Below, piece after piece: positions 46,545-56,749 of a DNA stretch of 64,000 nt. Every line of letters starts with the position of its first letter. Within the stretch, counting starts at the first letter, position 1. The DNA is taken from contig JABSRU010000005.1 in the NCBI GenBank assembly GCA_013214965.1, positions 80,362 to 144,361 of the forward strand, written 5' to 3'. The notes under the pieces were generated by a model that did no database searches, was not told where the DNA came from, and saw only the letters and a list, made by a program, of their open reading frames with translations. The stretch is from Gammaproteobacteria bacterium. Its GTDB lineage: Bacteria; Pseudomonadota; Gammaproteobacteria; Enterobacterales; Psychrobiaceae. The translations under genes were made by a program, and so were the position numbers.

Positions 46545-47143
46545 TAAAAATATTAATCGCTGAAGACCAATCAATGGTGTTGGGCGCTTTGTCAGCATTA
46601 CTTAATTTAGAAGATGATTTAGAGGTTATCGCTAGTGCGACCAATGGCCAGCAAGCATTAATATTAGCCCAGCAACAATCATTTGATATTGTGTTAACCG
46701 ATATTGAAATGCCACTGATGACCGGCATTGAGTTAGCGCAAGAGCTACAGCGAATTCAACATAGCGCTAAGGTGATTATCTTAACCACTTTTTCCCGTAG
46801 CGGTTATTTACGACGGGCGATGGATGCTGGCGTAAAGGGCTATTTATTAAAAGATGCGCCGGCAGATTCATTAGCGCAGGCGGTGCGAAATATTCATCAA
46901 GGAAAAATAATCGTAGCGCCGGAACTAGTGAGCCAAGCGTGGCAAGTGAATGACCCGTTAACTGATAAGGAACGCAAGGTTTTACGCTTTGCTCTCGAAG
47001 GGAAAACCACCGAACAGATCAGCGAATTGGTACATTTATCCAGTGGAACCGTACGAAATTACCTGTCGGAAGCGGCTGCTAAATTGGGCGCTAACAACCG
47101 TATTGAAGCCGCTAGGATTGCTAAACAGCAGGGTTGGTTATAA
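46541..47143 (+). CDS. NarL/DesR-family response regulator
   Basis: A 200-residue regulator: receiver domain (IKILIAEDQSMVLGALSALL; phospho-Asp in DIVLTDIEMPLMTGIEL; TTFSRSGYLRRAMDAGVKGYLLKD) and a C-terminal LuxR-type HTH (LTDKERKVLRFALEGKTTEQISELVHLSSGTVRNYLSEAAAKLGANNRIEAARIA). It starts at a TTG whose last bases form the kinase stop (TTGA), with GGAG upstream. It probably controls the upstream ABC-2 exporter and hydrolase genes, as in other DesK/DesR-linked exporters, but no binding site was identified. Confidence 0.94.
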   Translation: MIKILIAEDQSMVLGALSALLNLEDDLEVIASATNGQQALILAQQQSFDIVLTDIEMPLMTGIELAQELQRIQHSAKVIILTTFSRSGYLRRAMDAGVKGYLLKDAPADSLAQAVRNIHQGKIIVAPELVSQAWQVNDPLTDKERKVLRFALEGKTTEQISELVHLSSGTVRNYLSEAAAKLGANNRIEAARIAKQQGWL

Positions 47144-47149
47144 GCGGTT

Positions 47150-47172
47150 AAATATTGACAATATCAATATTT
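47150..47172. other. Hairpin after the response-regulator gene
   Basis: Perfect 9-bp stem AAATATTGA (47150-47158) and TCAATATTT (47164-47172) with loop CAATA, 6 bases past the stop. It is AT-only at its base, with a T-run 16 bases later. It may end the cluster or act as an operator for the chemoreceptor 50 bases downstream. Confidence 0.4.
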
Positions 47173-47222
47173 ATCATCAGACTATAATTTTTTTCTAAGC
47201 TTAATTTAACACGGAGGTTAAA

Positions 47223-49208
47223 ATGACATTAAAACGAAGGCTGCTATTGAGTTATCTAAGCATAGGTCTTATTCCAGCTTTACTTATTGGGTTACTATCG
47301 CTTTATAACTCGAGCCAAGCACTCGAACAACAAGCCTATAATCAACTAAACTCTATTCGTGCGATTAAACAAACTCAAATTGAAAGTTACTTTAAAGAAC
47401 TCAAAGCTGACTTGCACATTTTATCTCAGACGTTATCAAACATAGCCGATGGCAATGTAACAGAAAACATCGTGAATAAACTTGATTATCATCACCACTT
47501 ATTTGAAGGGTATATTAAGAATAAAGGTTTTTATGATTTATTTTTGATCGATCTTCAAGGCGATGTTTTTTATTCGGTTACTAAAGAAGCCGATTACCAA
47601 ACAAACCTTATTAATGGTCAATTTAAAAACTCAGGGTTAGGTAAGTTGTATCAACGAGTGTTGCAAGATCAGTCTTATCACCTCGAAGATTTTAGCCCTT
47701 ACGCCCCGAGTAATGGTGATGCCGCCGGCTTTGTCGCTGTACCACTGATGCAAGATGGTCAGTTGGCTATGGTTATTGTATTACAGCTATCCATTGAAAA
47801 AATTGGCGCGATTATGCAACAGCGAGAAGGTATGGGTAAAACCGGTGAAAGCTATTTAGTGGGTAGCGACTTAATAATGCGCTCAGACTCATTTCTTGAT
47901 CCAACTAATCATTCTGTCAAAGCGAGTTTTGCAGGGACGGTTGAAAAGAATGGCGTAAATACTGAAGGTGTTGTAGCAGCGTTCAAAGGGGTGACTGACA
48001 CGCGTATTATTATTGATTATAACAATAACCCGGTGTTGTCATCGTTTGCTCCCTTAGCAATTGAGGGATTAAATTGGGCTATTTTAACTGAAATTGATGA
48101 GTCCGAAGCAATGGCGTCAATCAATAGTTTACAGTGGTTAATCATGGTGCTGTTAATATTAACCGCTGTTGTCACCGGATTTGTTACGGTGTTTATCACC
48201 CGCTTAATTATTATTCCTCTTGGCGGTGAGCCTGACAAAATGCGAGAGATATCAAATAAAATCTCTGCCGGAGATTTAACCGTCACTTTTGATAATTCTA
48301 GTGTTACCGGGGTTTACGGCGCAATGCGAGATATGTCGATGACGTTAAATGATATCATTGGTCGAATATCTGAACATGCGCTCGAGTTGTCAAATGTTTC
48401 AGGTCGCACTAGCTCAACCAGTGAACAGACGAAAAATAGTTTACAGAAACAGCAAGTTAATATTGAACAGGTATCCGGAGCGATGAATGAGATGTCGAGC
48501 ATTATTAATGAAGTTGCTGATAATGCACGTAACGTCGCCGACTCAACGGCCAATGTATCTAAAGTTTCAAAAGTGGCTAGTCAACAGGTGAGTCATACAA
48601 TTTCAGTGATTAATACTTTATCAAACGAAATATCAATTTCAACGGAAGTGATTAGAGATGTTGAAGAGCATTCACAAAATATCAGTAAGGTATTAGAAGT
48701 CATTCGAGGCATTGCTGATCAAACTAATCTACTGGCCTTAAACGCAGCTATTGAAGCTGCTCGTGCTGGTGAGCAAGGGCGTGGATTTGCTGTCGTGGCT
48801 GATGAGGTAAGACAGCTTGCTCAAAAAACTCAGCAATCGACTCAAGACATTGAAACCATGATTGATAAATTGCAATCGGGTACTAAACAAGCAGTTACAA
48901 CGATGTTAGCAAGTTCTGAATATGCGATCGAAACAGTTGATTCAGGGCAAAAAACTGCTGATGCTATTACAAAAACTGAGTTTGATCTAAATTCTATTAT
49001 TGGCAATGTCCAACAAATTGCCACCGCATCGACAGAATTAAGTCGTACTGCCGAGCATATTAATAAGTCTCTCCATGAGGTGAATAATGCAGCGGTTGTT
49101 AATACGAGTGGGGCGATGGAAATATCATTAACCAGCGGACATCTAAAGGATGTCTCACAACACTTAAGTGAAATTACGAGTCGATTTAAACTAGCTCCTA
49201 AATATTGA
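47223..49208 (+). CDS. Methyl-accepting chemotaxis protein with dCache-like sensor
   Basis: A 661-residue chemoreceptor. First membrane span [22 protein letters not shown], periplasmic sensor (about 30-300) of the dCache type (GVFYSV-like, [37 protein letters not shown]), second span [25 protein letters not shown], and the signalling hairpin ([44 protein letters not shown]). The ligand is unknown. An AACACGGAGGTTAAA ribosome site precedes the ATG. It has its own terminator, and a second receptor lies just downstream. Confidence 0.95.
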   Translation: MTLKRRLLLSYLSIGLIPALLIGLLSLYNSSQALEQQAYNQLNSIRAIKQTQIESYFKELKADLHILSQTLSNIADGNVTENIVNKLDYHHHLFEGYIKNKGFYDLFLIDLQGDVFYSVTKEADYQTNLINGQFKNSGLGKLYQRVLQDQSYHLEDFSPYAPSNGDAAGFVAVPLMQDGQLAMVIVLQLSIEKIGAIMQQREGMGKTGESYLVGSDLIMRSDSFLDPTNHSVKASFAGTVEKNGVNTEGVVAAFKGVTDTRIIIDYNNNPVLSSFAPLAIEGLNWAILTEIDESEAMASINSLQWLIMVLLILTAVVTGFVTVFITRLIIIPLGGEPDKMREISNKISAGDLTVTFDNSSVTGVYGAMRDMSMTLNDIIGRISEHALELSNVSGRTSSTSEQTKNSLQKQQVNIEQVSGAMNEMSSIINEVADNARNVADSTANVSKVSKVASQQVSHTISVINTLSNEISISTEVIRDVEEHSQNISKVLEVIRGIADQTNLLALNAAIEAARAGEQGRGFAVVADEVRQLAQKTQQSTQDIETMIDKLQSGTKQAVTTMLASSEYAIETVDSGQKTADAITKTEFDLNSIIGNVQQIATASTELSRTAEHINKSLHEVNNAAVVNTSGAMEISLTSGHLKDVSQHLSEITSRFKLAPKY

Positions 49209-49230
49209 TTTCAGATTGAAATAAAGTGAG

Positions 49231-49265
49231 AAAAAAGCACAGCTGTTTTGGCTGTGCTTTTTTTT
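49231..49265 (+). terminator. Terminator after the first chemoreceptor
   Basis: Stem AAAGCACAGC (49234-49243) and GCTGTGCTTT (49251-49260), loop TGTTTTG, followed by a T-run, 26 bases after the stop. Confidence 0.93.
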
Positions 49266-49376
49266 CCCTTCAAACTTGACTAATATCGACTTAGCAACTT
49301 TACTTTGACCTTATAGCTGGGACCTTGAACATAGCCTGCGAGGCACGTGGTAACAATGACCCCAGTCAAGGGGCTC

Positions 49377-50921
49377 ATGATGACGATAAGTACCATCCCA
49401 AATGAAGTTACATTCTCTAAATCAGAACAATTAATCTCAATCACTGATTTACAAGGTGTCATTACTTATGTCAATGATGATTTTTGTCGGATTGCTGGTT
49501 TTTCTCGCGAAGAATTGATCGGTCAGCATCACAATATTATACGCCATCCCGATATGCCAGCGGCGGCCTTTGCTGATTTATGGCAAAAGCTAAAGGCGGG
49601 CAAGGCTTGGCGAGGAATGGTTAAAAACCGCTGTAAGAAAGGTGATTTCTACTGGGTTGATGCTTACGTAACTCCCTTGTTTGAAAATGATAAATTAATT
49701 GGTTATCAATCTGTTAGAGTTTCTCCTTTAGCTCAGGATATTAAGCAGGCTCAAGCTATTTATCAACAACTCAATAGTGGCAAATCAATAACACCTTTGC
49801 GTTATAATGCGTTTTTTAAAAAATCACTAGCGACAATGTCGATCATTATTGCTCTATTCGCTCTTTACTCTTTGACCGCATCAATTGTTGCTATCTTGAT
49901 TATATTGACTCTATTAGTTGCCTTAATTGTTATTTTTAATGAAGAGCTACTGGTCATGCCCCGTTTTATTAAAAAAATAGCGCAAGACTGTGATAGTCCT
50001 TCTCGACTTGTTTTTAGCGGTTATGGTTTATCAGCGATGTCTGCATATCCAGCGCAGCTAGCGGATGCAAAAAATCGAACCGTGCTCGGGCGTAGTCGTG
50101 ATTTAAGTGATAATTTAGTCAAACTTGCCCAAGATTTAGAATTTTCCGCACAACAAGCCTTAAATGGTTTGACCGAAGAAAGCTCGCAATTAAGTGAAGT
50201 AGCCGTCGCAATATCAGAAATGAGCACCACTATCGCTGATATTAGTTATCATGCGGTCGAATCCCATCAGGAGGTTGGCCAGGTACATCACAAATGCTTG
50301 TCTGGAATTGAGGTTCTAGAAAAATCACAAACTAAAATTTTAAATTTAGCAACCGAGGTCGAAAATGCTGCTAATAATTCATCAACATTGATTCATGAAA
50401 CTGATCAAATAACCACGTTAATGCAAGAAATTCAAGGGATTGCTGATCAAACTAATTTGTTAGCACTTAATGCGGCGATTGAAGCGGCTCGTGCGGGGGA
50501 ACAGGGGCGAGGGTTTGCGGTAGTCGCCGATGAAGTGAGAACCTTAGCGGTACGGACGCAAAAGGCGACGCAGCAAATACAACACTCGGTGAATAATTTG
50601 CAAATCACTTTATCTAATTGGAGCGCGATGATGCTGGGTTGTCGTGACAATGCAGAGTCTTGCGCTCAAGATACCATCAATGCCAAAACCATCATGGATC
50701 AAATTGCCGAATTAATGACGCATTTAACGAGCTTAACCACTCAAATTGCCAGTAGTACGGAAGAGCAAAGCGCAGTGGCAAACAAAATCAGCACCAGTAT
50801 TGAACGGGTACGAGACATTTCACATAACAATGAACAAATCAGTCAACAAGTCGACCGCTACGCCCATGAGGTACATGACAGTTGCGATAAAATTTTCGGA
50901 TTAAGTGAAACGTTTAAATAA
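49377..50921 (+). CDS. Aer-like PAS-domain chemoreceptor
   Basis: About 514 residues. The N-terminal PAS domain has aerotaxis-type motifs ([60 protein letters not shown]), then two close hydrophobic spans ([33 protein letters not shown]), and the signalling domain with the same [36 protein letters not shown] core. In Aer the PAS binds FAD and senses redox or oxygen; a flavin here is inferred. Start 49377 (ATGATG) follows AAGGGG. It is convergent with the next minus-strand gene, 16 bases away. Confidence 0.93.
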   Translation: MMTISTIPNEVTFSKSEQLISITDLQGVITYVNDDFCRIAGFSREELIGQHHNIIRHPDMPAAAFADLWQKLKAGKAWRGMVKNRCKKGDFYWVDAYVTPLFENDKLIGYQSVRVSPLAQDIKQAQAIYQQLNSGKSITPLRYNAFFKKSLATMSIIIALFALYSLTASIVAILIILTLLVALIVIFNEELLVMPRFIKKIAQDCDSPSRLVFSGYGLSAMSAYPAQLADAKNRTVLGRSRDLSDNLVKLAQDLEFSAQQALNGLTEESSQLSEVAVAISEMSTTIADISYHAVESHQEVGQVHHKCLSGIEVLEKSQTKILNLATEVENAANNSSTLIHETDQITTLMQEIQGIADQTNLLALNAAIEAARAGEQGRGFAVVADEVRTLAVRTQKATQQIQHSVNNLQITLSNWSAMMLGCRDNAESCAQDTINAKTIMDQIAELMTHLTSLTTQIASSTEEQSAVANKISTSIERVRDISHNNEQISQQVDRYAHEVHDSCDKIFGLSETFK

Positions 50922-50937
50922 AGAATTAAACAATTTT

Positions 50938-51846
50938 TTATTTAGGATCATATCCACTAGTCAATAAAATAGACTCAGGATCATCTAGATACAACAATGT
51001 TTGGAGTGCCTGATTTTTGTTGTCTGACTTTTCATAATATGCTTTTGCTATTCTTTTACCTAGCCAGTAACCTAAGTCGTTTGGTCTATCGTCTTTACCA
51101 GAGCCATACATCCAAGGTTTAAATTCGTGTCCAAGCATAACGGCTTTAAATTCAGCCCAAATAAGCGCTTCATTTTTTAACCCATAATAGTGACGATCAT
51201 TTTCTGAGTTAGTTATTTTTCCCAATATAAGGTTAGCAATAAAATCAGCAACACCTTCAATTAATGCTTGGTGTAATAAAGTGATTTCCCCGACCTGTTC
51301 ATTAAAAGCTCTAAATTGATAAACATGGACAATTTCATGGGCAATCATTCCAAGGATAACTTCCTTTGCTTGAGTTTGCGTATTTGCAAAACGGCACATA
51401 ACCTCTAAGCTAATGGCTAAGCCTTCAGTGCTGGCTGTACCGCCACTGTTATTCGCTCCAAATAAAATATATGTTGGTGCCGATTTTGTTTGTTTTAGTA
51501 ATACTTGAGTTTTCTTGAGCAGTTGTTGTGTTTCATTAGCGATATTTTGAGCGGCGGGAAAACATATATCTATCCCTTTTTGATATGCTTTAGGGTTTTT
51601 TGATATCGCTAAGGCAAGATTCTTGGCATTTTTAATGCGATAGGGAGTGAATATATCAATCCCTTTGGTACCCAATGCTAAATATTTTTGTTCAATCTGT
51701 TTTTCATTAGGCTTCGATGTTATCGAAAGCAGGCTGACGAAATGTTCTGCGTCCTCTAAATATATGTCATTAGCGGCCGCATGGTTAAACAGGTCTATTG
51801 AACAAAGTACTGTTATTACAAATAAAAGATTTAATTTCATGGTCAA
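50938..51846 (-). CDS. Putative secreted zinc peptidase (DUF2268/GldB-like)
   Basis: A 302-residue exported protein: signal peptide (LLFVITVLCSIDLFNHAAA), then an HExxH metal motif (GMIAHEIVHVYQFRAF) with the downstream glutamate block QALIEGVADFIANLI and the conserved GYWLGKRIAKAYYE. These match the DUF2268/GldB-like putative peptidases. No substrate is known. It is monocistronic on the minus strand, ending 16 bases from the Aer-like gene. The start is the second or first Met of MTMKLN; no strong ribosome site decides it. Confidence 0.8.
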   Translation of the reverse strand: MTMKLNLLFVITVLCSIDLFNHAAANDIYLEDAEHFVSLLSITSKPNEKQIEQKYLALGTKGIDIFTPYRIKNAKNLALAISKNPKAYQKGIDICFPAAQNIANETQQLLKKTQVLLKQTKSAPTYILFGANNSGGTASTEGLAISLEVMCRFANTQTQAKEVILGMIAHEIVHVYQFRAFNEQVGEITLLHQALIEGVADFIANLILGKITNSENDRHYYGLKNEALIWAEFKAVMLGHEFKPWMYGSGKDDRPNDLGYWLGKRIAKAYYEKSDNKNQALQTLLYLDDPESILLTSGYDPK

Positions 51847-51974
51847 ATCCCCAATATTATTGTCGTTTATTTCTCTATTGTTTCTAAAAATAATAGACTA
51901 CAACTCTCAATTATTCACTGTCTTGTACTGTTGATTTTAAAAGACAAGCATCAAGCGATTACAGAATTAAAAAT

Positions 51975-52628
51975 TTACTCTGCTTTAAATCGACCATCTC
52001 TAAGAAAATTTAACAGATGTTTAATCACATTGGAGCTCATTAACATGGTGGGGTGAGTGGTGGGTAAAATAATGAAATCACTCATGCCAGCGACTTTTGC
52101 TGATTCAATCGTCACTTTGCCATCGTCTGGTCCAGGCAATATTAATGATAAGAACGGATTGATGCTTTTTGAGCCGGCAATAATACCGAGTTCAAAATTA
52201 ACCGCGCCGAGTTGATGGGGTACGTCATTGTTGCCGTTGGTGCCAAGGGTTAGTCCAGCTGGACCGGTGAGTTGTTGGAATATTTTTAAATGGCGATATT
52301 TGTCAATCACTTCACTGCCGTTGTTCGGTGGCCCTAACATCACCACGCGACCTAATAATGGTTCGTGATGGTGTTTGAAATATTGACGGACTAAGATCCC
52401 GCCTAACGAATGGGTGACAAAATGGATAATGGTTGCGCCACGGGCATGACACTGTGCTAATCCATCGCCGACTGCAATTTCTGCAAGTTCACTAATAGAA
52501 TGATCCATTGATGGGTAATTTATATTGATGACTTCATAATTGGCCTTTTTAAGCTGATGGCTAATCAATAACATCGACTTTTCACTGCGGCCTAAACCAT
52601 GGAGTAAAACAACAAACTCTTTAATCAT
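51975..52628 (-). CDS. Alpha/beta-fold hydrolase (lipase/esterase type)
   Basis: A 217-residue cytoplasmic hydrolase. The oxyanion segment VVLLHGLGRSEKSML, the nucleophile elbow HFVTHSLGGILVRQYF and the later VVMLGPPNNGSE pattern resemble small lipases/esterases (PGAP1/DUF915-like). The catalytic His lies in PTTHPTMLMS and the acid in GPDDGKVTIESAK. The substrate is unknown. It follows ygfA with a 4-base overlap and is probably cotranscribed with it. Confidence 0.82.
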   Translation of the reverse strand: MIKEFVVLLHGLGRSEKSMLLISHQLKKANYEVININYPSMDHSISELAEIAVGDGLAQCHARGATIIHFVTHSLGGILVRQYFKHHHEPLLGRVVMLGPPNNGSEVIDKYRHLKIFQQLTGPAGLTLGTNGNNDVPHQLGAVNFELGIIAGSKSINPFLSLILPGPDDGKVTIESAKVAGMSDFIILPTTHPTMLMSSNVIKHLLNFLRDGRFKAE

Positions 52629-53203
52629 TTATATATCCTAGTAGGGGTAATAATTTCAGCCAATGGCACATCCCAAGCAGCAATGGGTAATTGGGTCACT
52701 AATTGACAATCGTGAGCGAGCCCCATGGCATAAGGTTTGTGATCAATGGTATTAGCTAGTGTCCGATCATAATAACCACCGCCCATGCCCATGCGATTAC
52801 CTGCGACATCAAACGCGACTAATGGGGTAAAAATGATATCGAGCTTAGCCACCGGACATACTTTGGTGACATCAAGTTTCGGTTCACTAATACCATATTT
52901 ATTATTCACCATGATTGATTGCGAATGATAGTGTAAAAATAATAAATGACCGGGATTAAAAGGGTGCAGCACGGGTAAATAAACGGATTTTCCCTGTTGC
53001 CATAGTTCTTTGATTAAGGGGAGTGGATTTAGTTCGCCATCGTGAGCAAGATAAAGTGCAATATGTTGTGCCGATTGTAATTTAGCATGACTTAAACATT
53101 GCTCAATGAGCTGCAAAGAAGCTTGTTGCTGTTGAACTGTGCTTAGCTGATTTCGAAGTTCGCGGGTGTGTTGTCTGAGCTGCTGTCGTGTTAGTTGCTT
53201 CAT
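52625..53203 (-). CDS. ygfA: 5-formyltetrahydrofolate cyclo-ligase
   Basis: Converts 5-formyl-THF to 5,10-methenyl-THF with ATP (also called Fau). It has 192 residues with an N-terminal QHTRELRNQLS helix, VYLPVLHPF, FTPLVAFDVAGNRMGMGGGYYDRTLA and GLAHDCQLV, the known catalytic and substrate blocks. In E. coli the gene lies directly downstream of ssrS (6S RNA) and is cotranscribed with it; the same order is kept here. It ties functionally to the glycine cleavage genes nearby, which produce 5,10-methylene-THF. Confidence 0.95.
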   Translation of the reverse strand: MKQLTRQQLRQHTRELRNQLSTVQQQQASLQLIEQCLSHAKLQSAQHIALYLAHDGELNPLPLIKELWQQGKSVYLPVLHPFNPGHLLFLHYHSQSIMVNNKYGISEPKLDVTKVCPVAKLDIIFTPLVAFDVAGNRMGMGGGYYDRTLANTIDHKPYAMGLAHDCQLVTQLPIAAWDVPLAEIITPTRIYK

Positions 53204-53263
53204 CGCTGACTTAGGTTAAAAAGTTTGTTTAACCGTATACTAGAATGAAGAAGTTGAAAAGTA

Positions 53264-53446
53264 ATAAATTCCCAAGGTGCCGCTGTGAACATTTGGTCCT
53301 CGAACCATACGGTTCAAGGCGGGAGACAATTATTACCGCAGGCTTCCCGGTACATGCCGGGCTTGCACAATAGCAAAGGAATTGACTCCCTGGGTGTGTA
53401 TATTGGCTCGGGAACTCAGAACACTGACGCACACCACAGGAATTAG
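53264..53446 (-). ncRNA. ssrS: 6S RNA
   Basis: About 183 bases on the minus strand just upstream of ygfA. The closing stem pairs AATTCCTGTGGTG (5') with CACCTTGGGAATT (3'), with G-U pairs and one mismatch. The apical parts keep E. coli 6S signatures: CTGAG ... CGAGCCAATAT, a GCATGTACCGGGAAGCCT segment, and the 3'-half hairpin CCTTGAACCGTATGGTTCGAGG. 6S RNA binds sigma-70 RNA polymerase in stationary phase. Ends are inferred from the stem and could be off by a few bases. Confidence 0.9.
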
Positions 53447-53451
53447 ATTTC

Positions 53452-53480
53452 AGTATATTCCACTTGTTGGCACTTGTTAA
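53452..53480 (-). promoter_or_regulatory. Sigma-70 promoter of ssrS
   Basis: On the minus strand TTAACA (53475-53480) and TATACT (53452-53457) are 17 bases apart, and the inferred 6S 5' end lies 6 bases after the -10. Confidence 0.65.
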
Positions 53481-53613
53481 TGGTTAAATGATTATTAATT
53501 ACTCGAACGCGCTATTTTAGCTGTTAACTGCTGGTTTTGTAGGCGAATAAATTAACTTCTTTGCAGCCTATACAGCTGCTAGAATAGCTAAAAATAGTTT
53601 TAGGATTTAAGCA

Positions 53614-54174
53614 ATGACACAAGTAACTTGGCAGCAGTTAACCAACAGTTTAAAAATGGCCGAATTGGGCGCAACCGCGAGCGAAACCCACGGTATTATC
53701 TGTGGTTTAATTTGTGGTGGTATCAATTTGACCGATGGTAGTTGGTACGGTGCTTTTAATGATTTAATGAACGATGGCATCGCATTGCCCATCGATTTGA
53801 AAAAAGACTTACAGCAATTATTTAAAACCACTCGCAATCAATTTTTAGCCCAAGATTATCAAGTGCAACTATTGCTAGCAGACGATGATCAATATCTTAA
53901 TGAGCGAGCTCAGTCGTTGACTCAGTGGAGCGAAAGTTTTCTTGCTGGTTTTGCCATTGGTAATGAATCGGGTAAGACCTTATCAAAAGATGTTAAAGAA
54001 GCACTGACTGATTTAAGCCAAATAGCTAAGCTAGACACCGAGATTGAAGACAATGATGAGTCTGAAACATCGCTAGAAGAAATTCTTGAGTATGTGCGTA
54101 TTAGCGCGATGTTCTGTTTTGGCGAGCTTGGTCATAAAGTTGAAGCCACCGAAAATTCGGAGAAATTACACTAA
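53614..54174 (+). CDS. ygfB: UPF0149 family protein YgfB
   Basis: A 186-residue mostly helical YgfB/UPF0149 protein: AELGATASETHGIICGLICGGI, FNDLMNDGIALP, LLADDDQYLNERAQSLTQWSESFLAGFAIG and a C-terminal LEEILEYVRISAMFCFGEL. The biochemical role is not established in most bacteria; in Pseudomonas YgfB represses a peptidoglycan-recycling-linked gene. It heads the ygfB-pepP-ubiH-ubiI run with overlaps or short gaps throughout. In E. coli zapA lies between ygfB and ssrS; here only 167 bases separate them and zapA is absent. Confidence 0.94.
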   Translation: MTQVTWQQLTNSLKMAELGATASETHGIICGLICGGINLTDGSWYGAFNDLMNDGIALPIDLKKDLQQLFKTTRNQFLAQDYQVQLLLADDDQYLNERAQSLTQWSESFLAGFAIGNESGKTLSKDVKEALTDLSQIAKLDTEIEDNDESETSLEEILEYVRISAMFCFGELGHKVEATENSEKLH

Positions 54175-55490
54175 TGATAACTGAACAATTTTTTAACGGC
54201 CGCCGCATGAGTTTGTTTGAAAAAATGAGCGACAACAGTGCAGCCGTTATTTTCGCCGCCAGTGAAAAAACCCGCAGCTTAGACACCGAATATCACTTTC
54301 GTCAAAACAGCTATTTTTATTATTTAACCGGTTTTAATGAACCAGAATCAGCGCTGTTACTGCTTAAATCAGGCCAAGATACTCAAACTATTTTATTCAC
54401 CCGTGACAAAGATAAGTTACAAGAAATTTGGCATGGTCGCCGTTTAGGTCAAGCGCAAGCCTTGAAAAATTTCGACATTGATCAAGCGTTATCGATCAAT
54501 GAACTCACACAGCAATTACCTGAACTCGTTAATGGTAGTGACAGTCTGTATTTTTGCCAGGGTGAAACACCCGAAGGTGATCAGGCTGTGACACAATTAA
54601 TGGCGTCATTGCGGGCTGGAGTTAAAAAAAATTGGCGCACGCCTACGGTACAAATTGAGTTACGGTCGATCCTCGACGAAATGCGTTTGTTTAAGAAGAG
54701 TGAAGAAGTCGCCGTGATGCGCCGTGCTAGTGTAATTTCAGCCAATGCCCACACTCGAGCGATGCAGTTTATTGCCCCGGATCAGTTTGAATATCAGCTT
54801 GAAGCCGAAATAATGCATGAATTCGCCAGCAATGGTGCGCGCTTTGCTGCTTATAACACCATTGTCGGTGGCGGTCATAATGCCTGTATTTTACATTACA
54901 CTGAAAATGAATCGGTACTCAATGACGGTGATTTAGTGTTAATTGATGCTGGTTGTGAATTTAATGGTTATGCCGCTGACATTACCCGAACTTTCCCGGT
55001 TAATGGCAAATTTAGTGTCGAACAAAAGGCAATTTATAATTTAGTATTAAAAGCACAGTTAGCGGCAATTAATATGATTAAACCCAGTGCTCAGATCAAA
55101 GAAGCAAACGACGAAGTGCTTAAAATATTCACCCAAGGTTTGTTAGATCTTGGTATTATTAGCGGTGACTTTGATGAGGCATTAGAGCAACAAGCGGTTA
55201 AAGAGTTTTATATGCACGGTTTAGGCCATTGGATTGGGATTGATGTTCATGATGTTGGCGATTACCGCAGCGCCGATCGCAGTCGTATTCTTGCGCCGGG
55301 CATGACATTAACCATAGAACCTGGGTTGTATATTAGCGAAGACGCCGATGTTGATCCTAAGTGGCGTGGCATTGGTGTGCGTATTGAAGACGATTTGTTA
55401 GTGACTGTTGACGGTAACGAAGTGCTGACTAAAGATGTTGTCAAAACCGTGGCAGAGATCGAAGCGTTAATGGCACAAGCACAAGCATAA
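54174..55490 (+). CDS. pepP: Xaa-Pro aminopeptidase
   Basis: Removes N-terminal residues preceding proline; a dimanganese pita-bread-fold enzyme of 438 residues. The N-terminal domain has FRQNSYFYYLTGFNEPESALLL. The metal ligands are visible: Asp in LIDAGCEFNGYAADITRTFPVNG (two Asp), His in FYMHGLGHWIGIDVHDVGD, and Glu in TIEPGLYISEDADVD and GVRIEDDLLV. The ATG overlaps the ygfB stop by one base. It is cytoplasmic. Confidence 0.97.
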   Translation: MITEQFFNGRRMSLFEKMSDNSAAVIFAASEKTRSLDTEYHFRQNSYFYYLTGFNEPESALLLLKSGQDTQTILFTRDKDKLQEIWHGRRLGQAQALKNFDIDQALSINELTQQLPELVNGSDSLYFCQGETPEGDQAVTQLMASLRAGVKKNWRTPTVQIELRSILDEMRLFKKSEEVAVMRRASVISANAHTRAMQFIAPDQFEYQLEAEIMHEFASNGARFAAYNTIVGGGHNACILHYTENESVLNDGDLVLIDAGCEFNGYAADITRTFPVNGKFSVEQKAIYNLVLKAQLAAINMIKPSAQIKEANDEVLKIFTQGLLDLGIISGDFDEALEQQAVKEFYMHGLGHWIGIDVHDVGDYRSADRSRILAPGMTLTIEPGLYISEDADVDPKWRGIGVRIEDDLLVTVDGNEVLTKDVVKTVAEIEALMAQAQA

Positions 55491-55510
55491 GTATAAAAAA
55501 GGAAATTTAG

Positions 55511-56749
55511 GTGGTTCAAGATTTTGATTTAATCATCAATGGCGGCGGCATGGCTGGCGCAACCTTGGCATGGGGATTAAAACACCTGCTGGGGCGCGAT
55601 AGCCAATTTAAAATTGCCATTATTGAAGCATCGGTCGATGATAATGGCCATGCTGGCTTTGATGCGCGAGTGATTGCACTGTCCTATGGCTCGCGTGAAT
55701 TACTCGAACAATTAGGACTGTGGCAAGATTATCAGAAAATTGTCACCCCAATCACCTATATTTCAGTGACCGACCGTGGTCATTTGGGCCAAGCCTGTAT
55801 TGATCCTAAAGATTATCAACTGTCGGCGTTAGGTTATGTGGTAGAGCTGGCACAAAGCGGTCAGCTGTTACACCGAAAATTAGCGCAAGCGTCAGGTTGT
55901 CAAGTGACGTGGTTTCGTCCCGATGCGATTGAGCAACTTCAGCAACACCAAGGTCATGTCAGCGTTAATTTAAAAAGTGGCGCTGCTTTGTCGGCAAAAT
56001 TGCTGGTGGCTGCCGATGGTGGCTTTTCGACGGTGCGGCGACTGTTGAACATTGACGCTCAACAAACCGATTTTAATCAATCGGCCATTATTGCCAATAT
56101 CACGACTTCGCAACCGCATTTAGGTAAAGCCTATGAGCGTTTTACCGATCAAGGACCATTAGCGCTATTGCCAATGAGCCAAGGGCGTAGTTCGTTGGTC
56201 TGGTCGATGCATACTGATCAAGTCGCCGCGATAATGGCGTTACCCGAATCGCAGTTTTTGATTCAATTGCAACAAGCCTTTGGTTATCGCTTGGGAATTT
56301 TTGAACGTACTGGCGCGCGAGTTAGTTATCCGCTAATCATGAGTGTTAGCGAGCAAATAACCCATCACCGCACCGTGTTTATAGGTAACGCTGCGCAAGC
56401 TCTGCATCCTATTGCAGGGCAAGGCTTTAATTTGGGCTTGCGCGATGTCGCACAACTGATTAGCCAATTGACTGAAGCAGTTGGTAATGATGGTGATATT
56501 GGTCAATTTAACGTGCTCGATAATTATCGCCAATCGCGGGATCAAGATCGTCATCACAGCGTGTTAGCAACCAGTGGTTTAGTCTCACTTTTTTCTAATA
56601 ACCTGTGGCCAATGGTGATGGGGCGTAACATTGGTTTACAACTAAGCCAGTGCATTGATTTAATTAAACGTCCGGTCGCACATCAAATGCTAGGATGGCG
56701 AGCATCAGCTCCGATGTTACCCGTTAGCTCTGTAGGAAATCATTCATGA
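55511..56749 (+). CDS. ubiH: 2-octaprenyl-6-methoxyphenol hydroxylase
   Basis: FAD-dependent aromatic monooxygenase of ubiquinone synthesis, 412 residues. FAD motif at the start (LIINGGGMAGATLAWGLKH), the DG motif LVAADGGFSTVRRLL, and GNAAQALHPIAGQGFNLGLRDV for the FAD ribityl site. It aligns along its length with E. coli UbiH (for example VSDRGHLGQA-type ISVTDRGHLGQA and RFTDQGPLALLPMSQGRSSLVW). Start is the GTG at 55511 after AGGAAATTTAGG. It couples to ubiI by a 4-base overlap. Confidence 0.94.
   Translation: MVQDFDLIINGGGMAGATLAWGLKHLLGRDSQFKIAIIEASVDDNGHAGFDARVIALSYGSRELLEQLGLWQDYQKIVTPITYISVTDRGHLGQACIDPKDYQLSALGYVVELAQSGQLLHRKLAQASGCQVTWFRPDAIEQLQQHQGHVSVNLKSGAALSAKLLVAADGGFSTVRRLLNIDAQQTDFNQSAIIANITTSQPHLGKAYERFTDQGPLALLPMSQGRSSLVWSMHTDQVAAIMALPESQFLIQLQQAFGYRLGIFERTGARVSYPLIMSVSEQITHHRTVFIGNAAQALHPIAGQGFNLGLRDVAQLISQLTEAVGNDGDIGQFNVLDNYRQSRDQDRHHSVLATSGLVSLFSNNLWPMVMGRNIGLQLSQCIDLIKRPVAHQMLGWRASAPMLPVSSVGNHS

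Noticed and set aside
47183..47188. Promoter for the first chemoreceptor
   Set aside because: TATAAT is present, but the only TTGACA lies 22 bases upstream, too far for a standard promoter.
53229..53432. Small minus-strand ORF at the ssrS locus
   Set aside because: The sequence is explained by 6S RNA, including its closing stem and promoter.
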